The notes beneath the pieces are model-generated. The model made no database searches. It was given only the letters and a program-made list of their open reading frames with translations, and was not told the origin of the DNA. From Pseudomonadota bacterium (GTDB taxonomy: Bacteria; Pseudomonadota; Gammaproteobacteria; Steroidobacterales; Steroidobacteraceae): DNA of 34,174 nucleotides. The stretch spans positions 1 to 34,174 of the forward strand of contig JAKAYU010000012.1 in NCBI GenBank assembly GCA_021809525.1, read 5' to 3'. Positions 20,261-27,239 of this stretch are shown here, in pieces; positions within the stretch are counted from its first letter, which is position 1; every line of letters begins with the position of its first letter. Made by a program: the position numbers and the translations under genes.

Positions 20261-20278
20261 GGAGAACCTCGTTGCGGG

Positions 20279-20758
20279 TCAGTGGAGATCGGCGAGCGAC
20301 ACGTTTGGCGGCAGGAGCGACGGAACGTATGCGACGCCGAAGAAAAATCGCATGTGCCCGCCGGCATGCACGACGAGCTGCGGGGTGCGCAGCTGGACGT
20401 GATCGTGGCCGAGGCCGCTGCGCTCGCGCTTCTCAGCGTTCGTGAGCATTCCGAAATAGGTGCTGCCGAGGGTCTGGGCGAGGTTCGGCATCACCGGGCC
20501 GCGCCAGCTCACCGCGAACACGATGCCCGCCGGGGAGATGAACTCCTTGACGACGGTGCCCTCGGGGGTGGTGATCTGATCGACCTGATAGCCCGCTGCC
20601 GCGCTGTGGCGGATCTGGCCCTTCAGGTGCAGCTGATCGGCCGCGACCGAAGTGGCCGGCTCCCCGAGGGAGGCCCGGGCGGCAATGACGGCGGCGGGGG
20701 AGCAGAGCAGCCCGGCGCAGGCGAGTGCGGTGGCGGTGGCGGCTGGAATACGGTTCAT
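20279..20758 (-). CDS. DUF2844 family exported protein
   Basis: A 159-residue protein with a Sec signal peptide (MNRIPAATATALACAGLLCSPAAVIAARA). The body has the DUF2844 pattern: an early ASLGEPATSV, a segment TTPEGTVVKEFISPAGIVFAVSWRGPVMP, and a LLG-type central helix. It has no enzyme motif. In beta- and gammaproteobacteria this family is encoded directly before a DUF3443 lipoprotein, as here, so the two probably act together at the envelope. One could be the partner, substrate or chaperone of the other. It starts the operon; its promoter must lie upstream on the tRNA-Asp side. Confidence 0.88.
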   Translation of the reverse strand: MNRIPAATATALACAGLLCSPAAVIAARASLGEPATSVAADQLHLKGQIRHSAAAGYQVDQITTPEGTVVKEFISPAGIVFAVSWRGPVMPNLAQTLGSTYFGMLTNAEKRERSGLGHDHVQLRTPQLVVHAGGHMRFFFGVAYVPSLLPPNVSLADLH

Positions 20759-20920
20759 GGCGGGACTATAGCCGAAGGACCCCTGCTCACTTCAACGTAT
20801 TATGGCCGCCGGCGGCATACCTCGTCTCCTCGGCCCGAGAATGCGGCAGCGGATGCGTTCGGGCGGACGGCCCGATGGACATCGGTCGCGCTGTCCGCTA
20901 GGATGCGCGCCCCTTTCGGT

Positions 20921-20997
20921 GGAGCGGTAGTTCAGCTGGTTAGAATACCGGCCTGTCACGCCGGGGGTCGCGGGTTCGAGTCCCGTCCGCTCCGCCA
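20921..20997 (+). tRNA. tRNA-Asp (anticodon GUC)
   Basis: Acceptor ggagcgg at 20921-20927 pairs with ccgctcc at 20987-20993, then G73 and an encoded CCA. D-arm, anticodon stem (ccggc/gccgg) with GTC at 20955-20957, and T-arm (gcgggttcgagtcccgt) are canonical, very close to the E. coli gene. Confidence 0.97.
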
Positions 20998-21244
20998 CTT
21001 CTCAAATCCCTTGCTAAAACAGTTGGTTGCGTCGGGATTCGGGTCGGCGCCCATCGCCCATTGGCGTGCGCAAAGACCGGAGCTCTCCCGGAAAATCCGC
21101 CGCCTCGCTCCGATTGCGCAGGACTGAGGAGCGCTGCCGGAGGCCGCGCGGACCCTGCAGGCGCGCGGACAGCCGGCGTGCCCCGGGGGTATGGGCAGCG
21201 GCCTCGGCCTGCCGCCGGACTCGGTCCTCCCCGACGCTCCGCGA
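20998..21244. other. Stretch without a supported gene
   Basis: Between tRNA-Asp and the IS630 relic. Open frames here cross the tRNA or lack motifs. No attachment-site repeat of the tRNA-Asp end was seen. Confidence 0.5.
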
Positions 21245-21668
21245 GTGCGGTGCTTCATTCTGTTTGGAACTTAAGCGGCCATTGGCGCCGATGCGCTTTT
21301 GCAGGATGTCGCGTGCGCTCCTGGTCCAGATTGAGTGGCTTGGGATGGATGCTGTGATGCGAGCTGCGCTCGTCGATCGCCGCGAGCCATTCGGGCACGC
21401 TGGTAAAGACGCCGCGCGGCAAGCGCTCGGTGGTGATGGCGCGCAAAAAGCGCTCCACCCTGTTCAGCCACGAGACGCAGGTCGGCGTGCAATGTACCTG
21501 CAGAGGCGGCCGTTTGGCGAGCCAGCGCTGCACGGCCGGATCCTTGTGGGCGGGGTAGTCGTCTTGTCTTTGGGCGTCTCACGGTCGATCCGGCGCAGGA
21601 ACGTCAGCCGCTCGCCGCGGCGGTGAGGTGGCTGGCACTGAGCAATGACCTGCCCGTCGAGCCCATCT
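21245..21668 (-). pseudogene. Relic of an IS630-family transposase
   Basis: The C-terminal part of an IS630/DDE_3 transposase can be followed in pieces. It starts with GLDGQVIAQCQPPHRRGE and TFLRRIDRETPKDK (about 21665-21555). A small deletion with frame change follows, then DDYPAHKDPAVQRWLAKRPP and the well-conserved CTPTCVSWLNRVERF, and RRGVFTSV-like residues. Another one-base shift near KPL is followed in the new frame by IWTRSARDILQKRIGANGRLSSK. The N-terminal domain and the first catalytic Asp were not found. At least three lesions make it inactive. Inverted terminal repeats could not be identified. Confidence 0.8.
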
Positions 21669-21670
21669 CG

Positions 21671-22528
21671 GCGCGCTCCTCATCGCGCAACACAGTCTCG
21701 GGGGCTGCCCGCACGCACCGCTCTGCGGTGCCGTCGCTGACGGCACATTCGACCCCCGGAGAGTCCTTTACGTGCCAACAGGAACGCAACACGGCACCAG
21801 CGACTTGCCGCAGTGCACGGGCGCGAGCCGCCAGAGCCGGCCGCCTCCCCCCGGCGACGAGCAGGGCGTGGCGGGCAGAATCGCTGCGGGCTCGGCGGGG
21901 ATCGACGCGACCGGCTGGGTGCTCGTTCGCTGCGGCCCGAAACGGGGAGCGCGCGTGCAGCGTCTGCGGCTCGCGCACTGCGCGTGCCGGCCAATCGCGC
22001 GCCGGCGCTACGCTGTACCATGGCATCGATCGTCGCACTTCACGCGCTTGCCATCGGCGCTCGCACGGGCCATGCCGTCGCGCATGCATCGAGGCCTGCG
22101 GCGGGGAAACCGCCAACACGTTCACTGCCATCCGTGCGCGGACTCTGGCGGCGGCTCGGGGGAATCCTTCAGCGCCCCCTGCGCGGCAGCTGCGGCAGTT
22201 GCGGTGCATCCGCAACGGCAATGTTGTAGCCCGCCGCACGCCGGGCGCTGCACTCGATCGGCCGCAGTGCGTCGCGGGTCGGATCGCTCAGCGTGGCGGT
22301 GCAGCCGCGCAGTCCGCTCGTGGACGTGAACGGAAGGGGCCGGCCCGAAGCACAGGAGGTGTGCGCGCTGCCCGCGAGCCCGAGGGGAGCGGTGCCGTCG
22401 GCGGGCTGCTCGATGAGGGGGCATTGGTCGCGGCCCGGTCTCGCCCCCCGATGTCACAAAACTGAGCTTTCTCTGGCGGCGCTCTTCAGCGTAATCTCGT
22501 CCCCTTACTACAAAGCGTGGGGGCATCG
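21671..22528. other. About 860 bases with no supported gene
   Basis: Many frames are open on both strands, up to about 280 codons, but their translations are Arg/Ala/Pro-rich with no motifs, as expected of out-of-frame GC-rich DNA. A perfect hairpin (gtgccgtc, gct, gacggcac) is at 21728-21746. The region may be the decayed remainder of the DNA that carried the IS630 copy. Confidence 0.5.
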
Positions 22529-23623
22529 ATGCCGGACGATCATTCGAGTTTGGGCGCCGTACGCCCGCAGTGCCCGGCCGGCGACGTGGATCTGCGGCGC
22601 ACGGCCGCCAATCCCGATTACTGGTATCCGCTCGCCTGGTCCGCGGAGCTCAAGGCGGGCCAGATCCTTGGGCGCCGGTTCGCGGGTGAGCCGATTGCGC
22701 TGTATCGCGGCGCGAGCGGGCAGGTCTTCGCGCTCGAGGACCGCTGCGCCCATCGGCAGGTGCCGCTGCACCTCGGGGTCGTCGTCGGCGATGTCCTCAA
22801 GTGCCACTACCACGGCTGGGCGTACGACTGCGCGGGCAAGTGCGTGGACGTTCCCTACCTCGGCAAGGAGCGCAAGCCGAACGGGGTGCGCAGCTACCCG
22901 GTGCGCGAGATCGACGGGCTCATTTTCATCTTTCCCGGCAACCCCGCCCTCGCGGACGGGCGCCTGCCCGCCGCGCTCGGCTCCTCGCAGCGCCGCGACT
23001 ACAAGACACGGCGGCTGAACCGCGAGGTGGCCTGCCACTACACGTTCATGCACGAGAATCTGTTCGATATGAACCACCAGTTCATGCACCGCAAGCAGAT
23101 GGGCTCGATCCGGGCTAGCTGCCTCGGACGGCGGCACGGGGATGGGTGGGCCGAAGTCGAGTACAGCTTCAGTCGCACGGAGGGCAAATCCTCCCTCGGC
23201 GAGCGCGTCATCGTCGACATGATGCGCACGCGAGCGGCAGAGCAGCAGGACTTCCGCGATCACATGCGCATCCGCACCGACTATCCGGCGCAGAGCCTGA
23301 AAGTCTGGGTGGGGCGCAACATCCAGCAGACGCACGATCCGGTGCTCGACGTGTGGCTGTGCTACACGCCGCTTGATGCCGAGCACCGCACCAACCGCAC
23401 CTTCGGCTACCTGTCGGTGAAGAAGCCCCCGGTGCCGGGGCTGATTCACCTCGCCTGGCCGTTCGTGGTCTGGTTCACCGAGAACATCTTCCGCGAGGAC
23501 AAAGAGATCGTCGAGTACGAGCAGCGGGCGCATGACGCGCAGGGCAGGGACTGGAACAACGAGGTGTTCCCGCCGCTGCGCGACCTGCGGGAGGTGCTGG
23601 CCCGCTGCGGTGTGCCGATGTAG
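22529..23623 (+). CDS. Rieske non-haem iron oxygenase, alpha subunit type
   Basis: A 364-residue cytoplasmic oxygenase. The Rieske [2Fe-2S] ligands are Cys73, His75, Cys92 and His95 (C-x-H-x16-C-x2-H). The mononuclear iron site is FDMNHQFMHRK with Asp180, His183 and His187, i.e. a D-x2-H-x3-H spacing; naphthalene dioxygenase has x4, while carbazole dioxygenase-type enzymes have x3. The substrate is unknown; relatives hydroxylate or demethylate aromatic, terpenoid or pigment compounds. No reductase or ferredoxin gene is adjacent, so electrons must come from elsewhere. ATG 22529 is preferred to GTG 22517, since a G-run lies 5 bases before it. It is flanked upstream by gene-poor DNA and downstream by a convergent GGDEF gene. 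Confidence 0.9.
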   Translation: MPDDHSSLGAVRPQCPAGDVDLRRTAANPDYWYPLAWSAELKAGQILGRRFAGEPIALYRGASGQVFALEDRCAHRQVPLHLGVVVGDVLKCHYHGWAYDCAGKCVDVPYLGKERKPNGVRSYPVREIDGLIFIFPGNPALADGRLPAALGSSQRRDYKTRRLNREVACHYTFMHENLFDMNHQFMHRKQMGSIRASCLGRRHGDGWAEVEYSFSRTEGKSSLGERVIVDMMRTRAAEQQDFRDHMRIRTDYPAQSLKVWVGRNIQQTHDPVLDVWLCYTPLDAEHRTNRTFGYLSVKKPPVPGLIHLAWPFVVWFTENIFREDKEIVEYEQRAHDAQGRDWNNEVFPPLRDLREVLARCGVPM

Positions 23624-23641
23624 ATGAGCGCTGCGGTTGCC

Positions 23642-23676
23642 GCCCGGGCGCTGCGGTTCAGGCCAGCGGCCCGGGC
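23642..23676. terminator. Hairpin between convergent Rieske and GGDEF genes
   Basis: gcccgggcgctg pairs with cagcggcccgggc (one bulged base) around a 10-base loop, in the 76-base gap between the two stop codons. It may end both transcripts. No T-run is present. Confidence 0.45.
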
Positions 23677-23699
23677 TGCGGCTGCAGGCGGACGGGCCG

Positions 23700-24701
23700 T
23701 CAGGCCGGACCGGCCGGCGCGAATGGTTGGCCGATGCGCTTGTGGCGGTACATGTCGCGATCGGCGCTGCCGAGCAGGTGCTGCCCGTCCGTCCCGTCCG
23801 GATACAACACAACGCCGACGCTGCAGCTGACGATGAGCCGCATGCCCTCGATGGCGAACGGCTCGCGCAGCCAGGCGGCGATGCGGCGCGAGATCAGCTC
23901 GGCGGACTGTTCGCAGGGCAGGGGCGTGATGAGCAGCGCAAACTCATCGCCGTAGAGCCGCGCTACCGTGTCCTGCGGGCGGACCCCGTGGCGCAGCCGC
24001 CGCCCAACCTGCCGCAGCAGCGCATCGGCCGTCTCGTGCCCGAGGGAGTCGTTGACCTGTTTGAAGCGATCGAGATCGAGGAACACCAGCGCGAACGGGG
24101 TGGCGTCCTCGCGCGAGCGCGCGATCGCCCGCTCGAGGCGGATCTGCAGGAGGCGGCGGTTCGGCAGTCCGGTGAGCGAGTCGTGCAGCGCCTGGCGGCG
24201 CAGCTGCTCGCGCTCGCGCATCTCGGCGGTCACATCGCGCAGCTGCCCGATGAAGCACACGCAGCCGCTGTCCACCGGCAGCGCAGTGAGGCGCAGCTGC
24301 GCCCATCCGGGCGGGCGCTCGAGCGGCTGGGTGCGGACCACGGCGAGCCCACCGCGCCCGTCCCGCAGGCACGACTGCAGCCGCGCCAAGCCCGGATCCT
24401 CGGCGGCGAGACCGCTGAGCGTGCGCCAGTCCCCACCCCGCAGCGCCGCCAGATCGCGGCCCGCCCAGCGCTCGAAGGCGCGGTTCGCGTAGATCAGAGC
24501 CTGACGCTGCCCCTGGCACCGCAAGAGAAAGACGGGGCACTCGAGTCCTTCGAGCACTGCGTGGCGCAGGTCCTGCTCGGCTCCGGGCCCCTCGCCGGTG
24601 CGGAGCTCATCGATGGAGTGGGGCTGCGAGACAGGCAACATGCGGGTACCACTGCAGCTCAAGCGCACTGTCGGGGTAGGGAACACGGTAGCGGAAGGCA
24701 T
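23700..24701 (-). CDS. PAS-GGDEF protein, putative diguanylate cyclase with a YGDEF site
   Basis: A 333-residue protein. A PAS-like domain occupies about residues 45-155 (HAVLEGLECPVFLL ... CFIGQLRDVTAEMRERE). The GGDEF domain follows from HDSLTGLPNRRLL, with the metal-binding FLDLDRFKQVNDSLGH, an intact I-site RPQD five residues before the signature, and a closing ADRDMYRHKRIG. The signature is YGDEF, with Tyr in place of the first Gly; activity is therefore uncertain, although Ala, Ser and Arg at this place are tolerated elsewhere. A second Met at 24641 is an alternative start. No membrane segments, so it is soluble. It lies 60 bases downstream of the hybrid kinase on the same strand and probably shares its transcript, suggesting a link between that kinase and cyclic-di-GMP. 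Confidence 0.85.
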   Translation of the reverse strand: MPSATVFPTPTVRLSCSGTRMLPVSQPHSIDELRTGEGPGAEQDLRHAVLEGLECPVFLLRCQGQRQALIYANRAFERWAGRDLAALRGGDWRTLSGLAAEDPGLARLQSCLRDGRGGLAVVRTQPLERPPGWAQLRLTALPVDSGCVCFIGQLRDVTAEMREREQLRRQALHDSLTGLPNRRLLQIRLERAIARSREDATPFALVFLDLDRFKQVNDSLGHETADALLRQVGRRLRHGVRPQDTVARLYGDEFALLITPLPCEQSAELISRRIAAWLREPFAIEGMRLIVSCSVGVVLYPDGTDGQHLLGSADRDMYRHKRIGQPFAPAGPA

Positions 24702-24761
24702 CGGCCGGATCCATATGGGAAATCCACGAGCGTCTCCAGGCGGCTACGGCAGCAGCGCCGT

Positions 24762-26318
24762 TTACGCCGCAGGCGCGGCCGTGGCCCCGCTCAGCGCGCC
24801 GAGCAGCGTCAGTAACTGCTCGGCCTGCAGCGGTTTGCTGGCCACGCACAGGTCTGGATCCACCGGCAGCTCGCGCAGGGAACTCGACGTATCGCCGGTG
24901 ATGAGCACGCACTTCAGCGGCTTGCCGAGCGTGCGGCGCAGCGCCGCGATCACCTCCGTGCCGGTCTGCCCGTCGCTCAGGTGATAGTCGGTCACGAGCA
25001 GGTCGATACCCTCGGCGGCCGCCGCCAGCGCCTCTTCCTGCGAGGCGACCGCGGCGACCTGGTAGCCCTCGACCTGCAGCAGCATGCGCGTCGCATCGCG
25101 CACGCCGCAGTCATCCTCGACCAGCAGGATGCGTTGCCGGCGATCAAGCGCGTGCGCGTCCCGGTGCGCCCCCGGCGCGTCCTCGGCCGGCGCCACGCTG
25201 GCGCCGGCCGAGGCTGCCGGTAGCAGCACCGCGAACACCGAGCCTTCCCCGACGTGCGAGTCCACCTCGAGCCGCAGACCCAGCAGATCGACGATCCGGC
25301 GCACGATGGTCAGTCCGAGTCCATAGCCCTCGTGCGCGCCGTCGGCGGTTCTGATCTGGTAGAACTCATCGTAGATGCGCGCGAGCTGCTCGGCGGGAAT
25401 CCCGATGCCGGTGTCGCGCACCTCGATGCGCAGCTCGCCATCGGGCTCGAGCGAGCAGCGCAGTTTGATCCAGCCGCTGCGGGTGTATTTGATGGCGTTC
25501 GACATCAGGTTGCGCAGCAGCTGCTCGAGCAACGCCGGGTCGCTGTGCGCGCGATAACCAGTCCCGCTCACTTCGAGCGTGAGGCCCTTGCGTGCGGCGA
25601 GACTCGTGAACTCCCGGCGCAGCTCATCGAACATAGCGTCGATGGCGAAGTCCGCCGGGGCCGGTTTGATGGCGCCGGACTCGAGCTTGCTGATGTCGAG
25701 CAGCGCGTTGAGCAACCGTGACATCGCGCCGATCGCCTGCTCCTGCTGCGCGAGCGCGGCGGTCGCCTCGGAATCGTGCACCGTACGGCGCAGTGCGCCG
25801 TTCAGCAGCGCCAGTGTCTGCAGCGGCTGGCGCAGATCGTGGCTGGCGGTGGCGAGAAAGCGGCTTTTGGCATGATCGGCGCGCACCGCGTTCTCGCGCG
25901 CTTGCTCGGCCGCGGCGCGCGCGGCAAGCAACTCGGCCTCGATGCGCTTGCGCGCGCTGGCGTCGCGGATGGACGCGCCGATCAGCGTTTCGTCCTGCCA
26001 GGGCACCGCGCTTATCCTGACCTCGATCGGAAACTCCCCGCCATCCCGCCGCCGCGCGCGCAGTTGCAGTCCGACACCCGCCGAGCGGCGGTGCGGCCGG
26101 CTCATGTAGCGCTTGCGCAGCGTGGCGTGCGCGCCTCGGGAGCGCTCGGACAGCAGCATCTCGACGTTCTGGCCGATCAGCTCCTCGCGCGGGAAGCCGA
26201 ACAGCGTGCACATCTGCGCATTCGCGAACAGGATCATCCCGAGCGCATCGAGGATGACCATCCCGTCGGGGGCGGACTGCAGCGCCATGCGCACAAGTTC
26301 GGGTGGAGCGGTTAACAT
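24762..26318 (-). CDS. PAS-histidine kinase-receiver hybrid sensor
   Basis: A soluble hybrid kinase of 518 residues. A PAS domain at about 8-125 (PDGMVILDALGMILFANAQM) is joined by a short coiled coil to a HisKA domain with His160 in FLATASHDLRQPLQ. A HATPase domain follows with N-box LMSNAIKYT, G1 DTGIGIP, and GYGLGLTIV. A C-terminal receiver (about 396-512) has acidic EDD, phosphoacceptor Asp444 in VTDYHLSDG, and Lys495 in ASKPL. The ATG at 26318 has a strong site (gggaggggaag) upstream. The HDLRQPLQ H-box belongs to a class that often works with LuxR-type regulators, and one is encoded divergently 237 bases away. The shared intergenic region carries a 19-bp palindrome. Confidence 0.93.
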   Translation of the reverse strand: MLTAPPELVRMALQSAPDGMVILDALGMILFANAQMCTLFGFPREELIGQNVEMLLSERSRGAHATLRKRYMSRPHRRSAGVGLQLRARRRDGGEFPIEVRISAVPWQDETLIGASIRDASARKRIEAELLAARAAAEQARENAVRADHAKSRFLATASHDLRQPLQTLALLNGALRRTVHDSEATAALAQQEQAIGAMSRLLNALLDISKLESGAIKPAPADFAIDAMFDELRREFTSLAARKGLTLEVSGTGYRAHSDPALLEQLLRNLMSNAIKYTRSGWIKLRCSLEPDGELRIEVRDTGIGIPAEQLARIYDEFYQIRTADGAHEGYGLGLTIVRRIVDLLGLRLEVDSHVGEGSVFAVLLPAASAGASVAPAEDAPGAHRDAHALDRRQRILLVEDDCGVRDATRMLLQVEGYQVAAVASQEEALAAAAEGIDLLVTDYHLSDGQTGTEVIAALRRTLGKPLKCVLITGDTSSSLRELPVDPDLCVASKPLQAEQLLTLLGALSGATAAPAA

Positions 26319-26440
26319 GGTGACTTCCCCTCCCAATGCGGGCCCTGCGGCTTCAGGCCGATGGCGCCGCGAGGCGTGACAGATGCCTTGATCCTCCGCA
26401 ACTCTTCCTCCCGCGGCAATCGGGTCCCCCGCCAACAGGG

Positions 26441-26459
26441 CATGGTGGATTCCACCATG
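26441..26459. promoter_or_regulatory. 19-bp palindrome between divergent hybrid kinase and LuxR regulator
   Basis: catggtgga and tccaccatg meet around a single T, giving perfect dyad symmetry in the 237-base divergent region. It is 96 bases from the regulator start and 122 from the kinase start. A dimeric LuxR/NarL-type regulator binding here could control both genes. Function is inferred from symmetry and place. Confidence 0.5.
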
Positions 26460-26555
26460 ACGCCACGGCTGCCGGTGCGGCCGCATCGCCGATGGTAATG
26501 GTTCACCAATCAAGGTGTTAACATCGTGCTCGGGGATGGGCGCAGGGAGTAAGCC

Positions 26556-27236
26556 ATGGCGAGTCCAAGCGTACAACCAACAAACGCCGCACCGCGGGCG
26601 CGCATCGCGGTCATCGACGATCACCCGCTGGTGCGTGAAGGGCTCGCCGCGCGCATCGCGGCCCAGCCGGATCTCGAGGTCTGCTGCGAGGCGGCGGACA
26701 GCGAGACGGCGCTCAAGCTGATCCGCGAGCGCACGCCGGCCCTCGCCATCGTCGATGTGGCACTGAAAAACGGCAGCGGTCTCGATCTGATCAAGGCGCT
26801 CGCCGCCGACGGCAACGGACCTAGGATTTTGGTCGTCAGCGCTTACGACGAGGAGTTGTTTGCCGAGCGGATGCTGCGCGCCGGCGCACACGGCTATGTC
26901 AACAAACAGGAGTTGCACGGCTCGGTCATCGAGGCGGTCCGCGCGGTGCTCGCCGGGGAGATCTATCTGAGTGCGGGCCTCGCGCAGCGCCTGGCCAGCC
27001 AGGCCGTCGCCGGGCGGCGCAGCACGCAGGGCCTGGAGGTGCTGAGCGACCGCGAGCTGCAGATCTTCGAGCTGATCGGCCGCGGCGCCGGCACACGTGT
27101 CATCGCCGCGCAGTTGCACCTCAGCGTGCACACCGTGGAATCGCATCGCGAGCACATCCGCGCCAAGCTCAATCTGCGCAGCGGCACGGAACTGCTGCGC
27201 CGCGCCGTGCTCTGGACGTTCGAGAGCCGCGGCTGA
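26556..27236 (+). CDS. NarL/FixJ-family (LuxR-type) response regulator
   Basis: A 226-residue two-component regulator. The receiver has Asp21/Asp22 (IAVIDDHPLVREGL), phosphoacceptor Asp67 (AIVDVALKNGSG) and a conserved Lys in GYVNKQE. The C-terminal LuxR helix-turn-helix begins LSDRELQIFELIGRG and includes VIAAQLHLSVHTVESHREHIRAKL. Start at 26556 has agggag 6 bases upstream. It is divergent from the hybrid kinase and convergent with the CheR-like kinase, with only three bases between stop codons. Either or both kinases could phosphorylate it; HisKA_3-type kinases such as the convergent one usually partner this regulator family. Confidence 0.95.
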   Translation: MASPSVQPTNAAPRARIAVIDDHPLVREGLAARIAAQPDLEVCCEAADSETALKLIRERTPALAIVDVALKNGSGLDLIKALAADGNGPRILVVSAYDEELFAERMLRAGAHGYVNKQELHGSVIEAVRAVLAGEIYLSAGLAQRLASQAVAGRRSTQGLEVLSDRELQIFELIGRGAGTRVIAAQLHLSVHTVESHREHIRAKLNLRSGTELLRRAVLWTFESRG

Positions 27237-27239
27237 GGT

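Noticed and set aside
21604-22239. Minus-strand open frame of 211 codons near the IS630 relic
   Set aside because: Arg/Ala-rich with no motif, and it overlaps the recognisable transposase in another frame.
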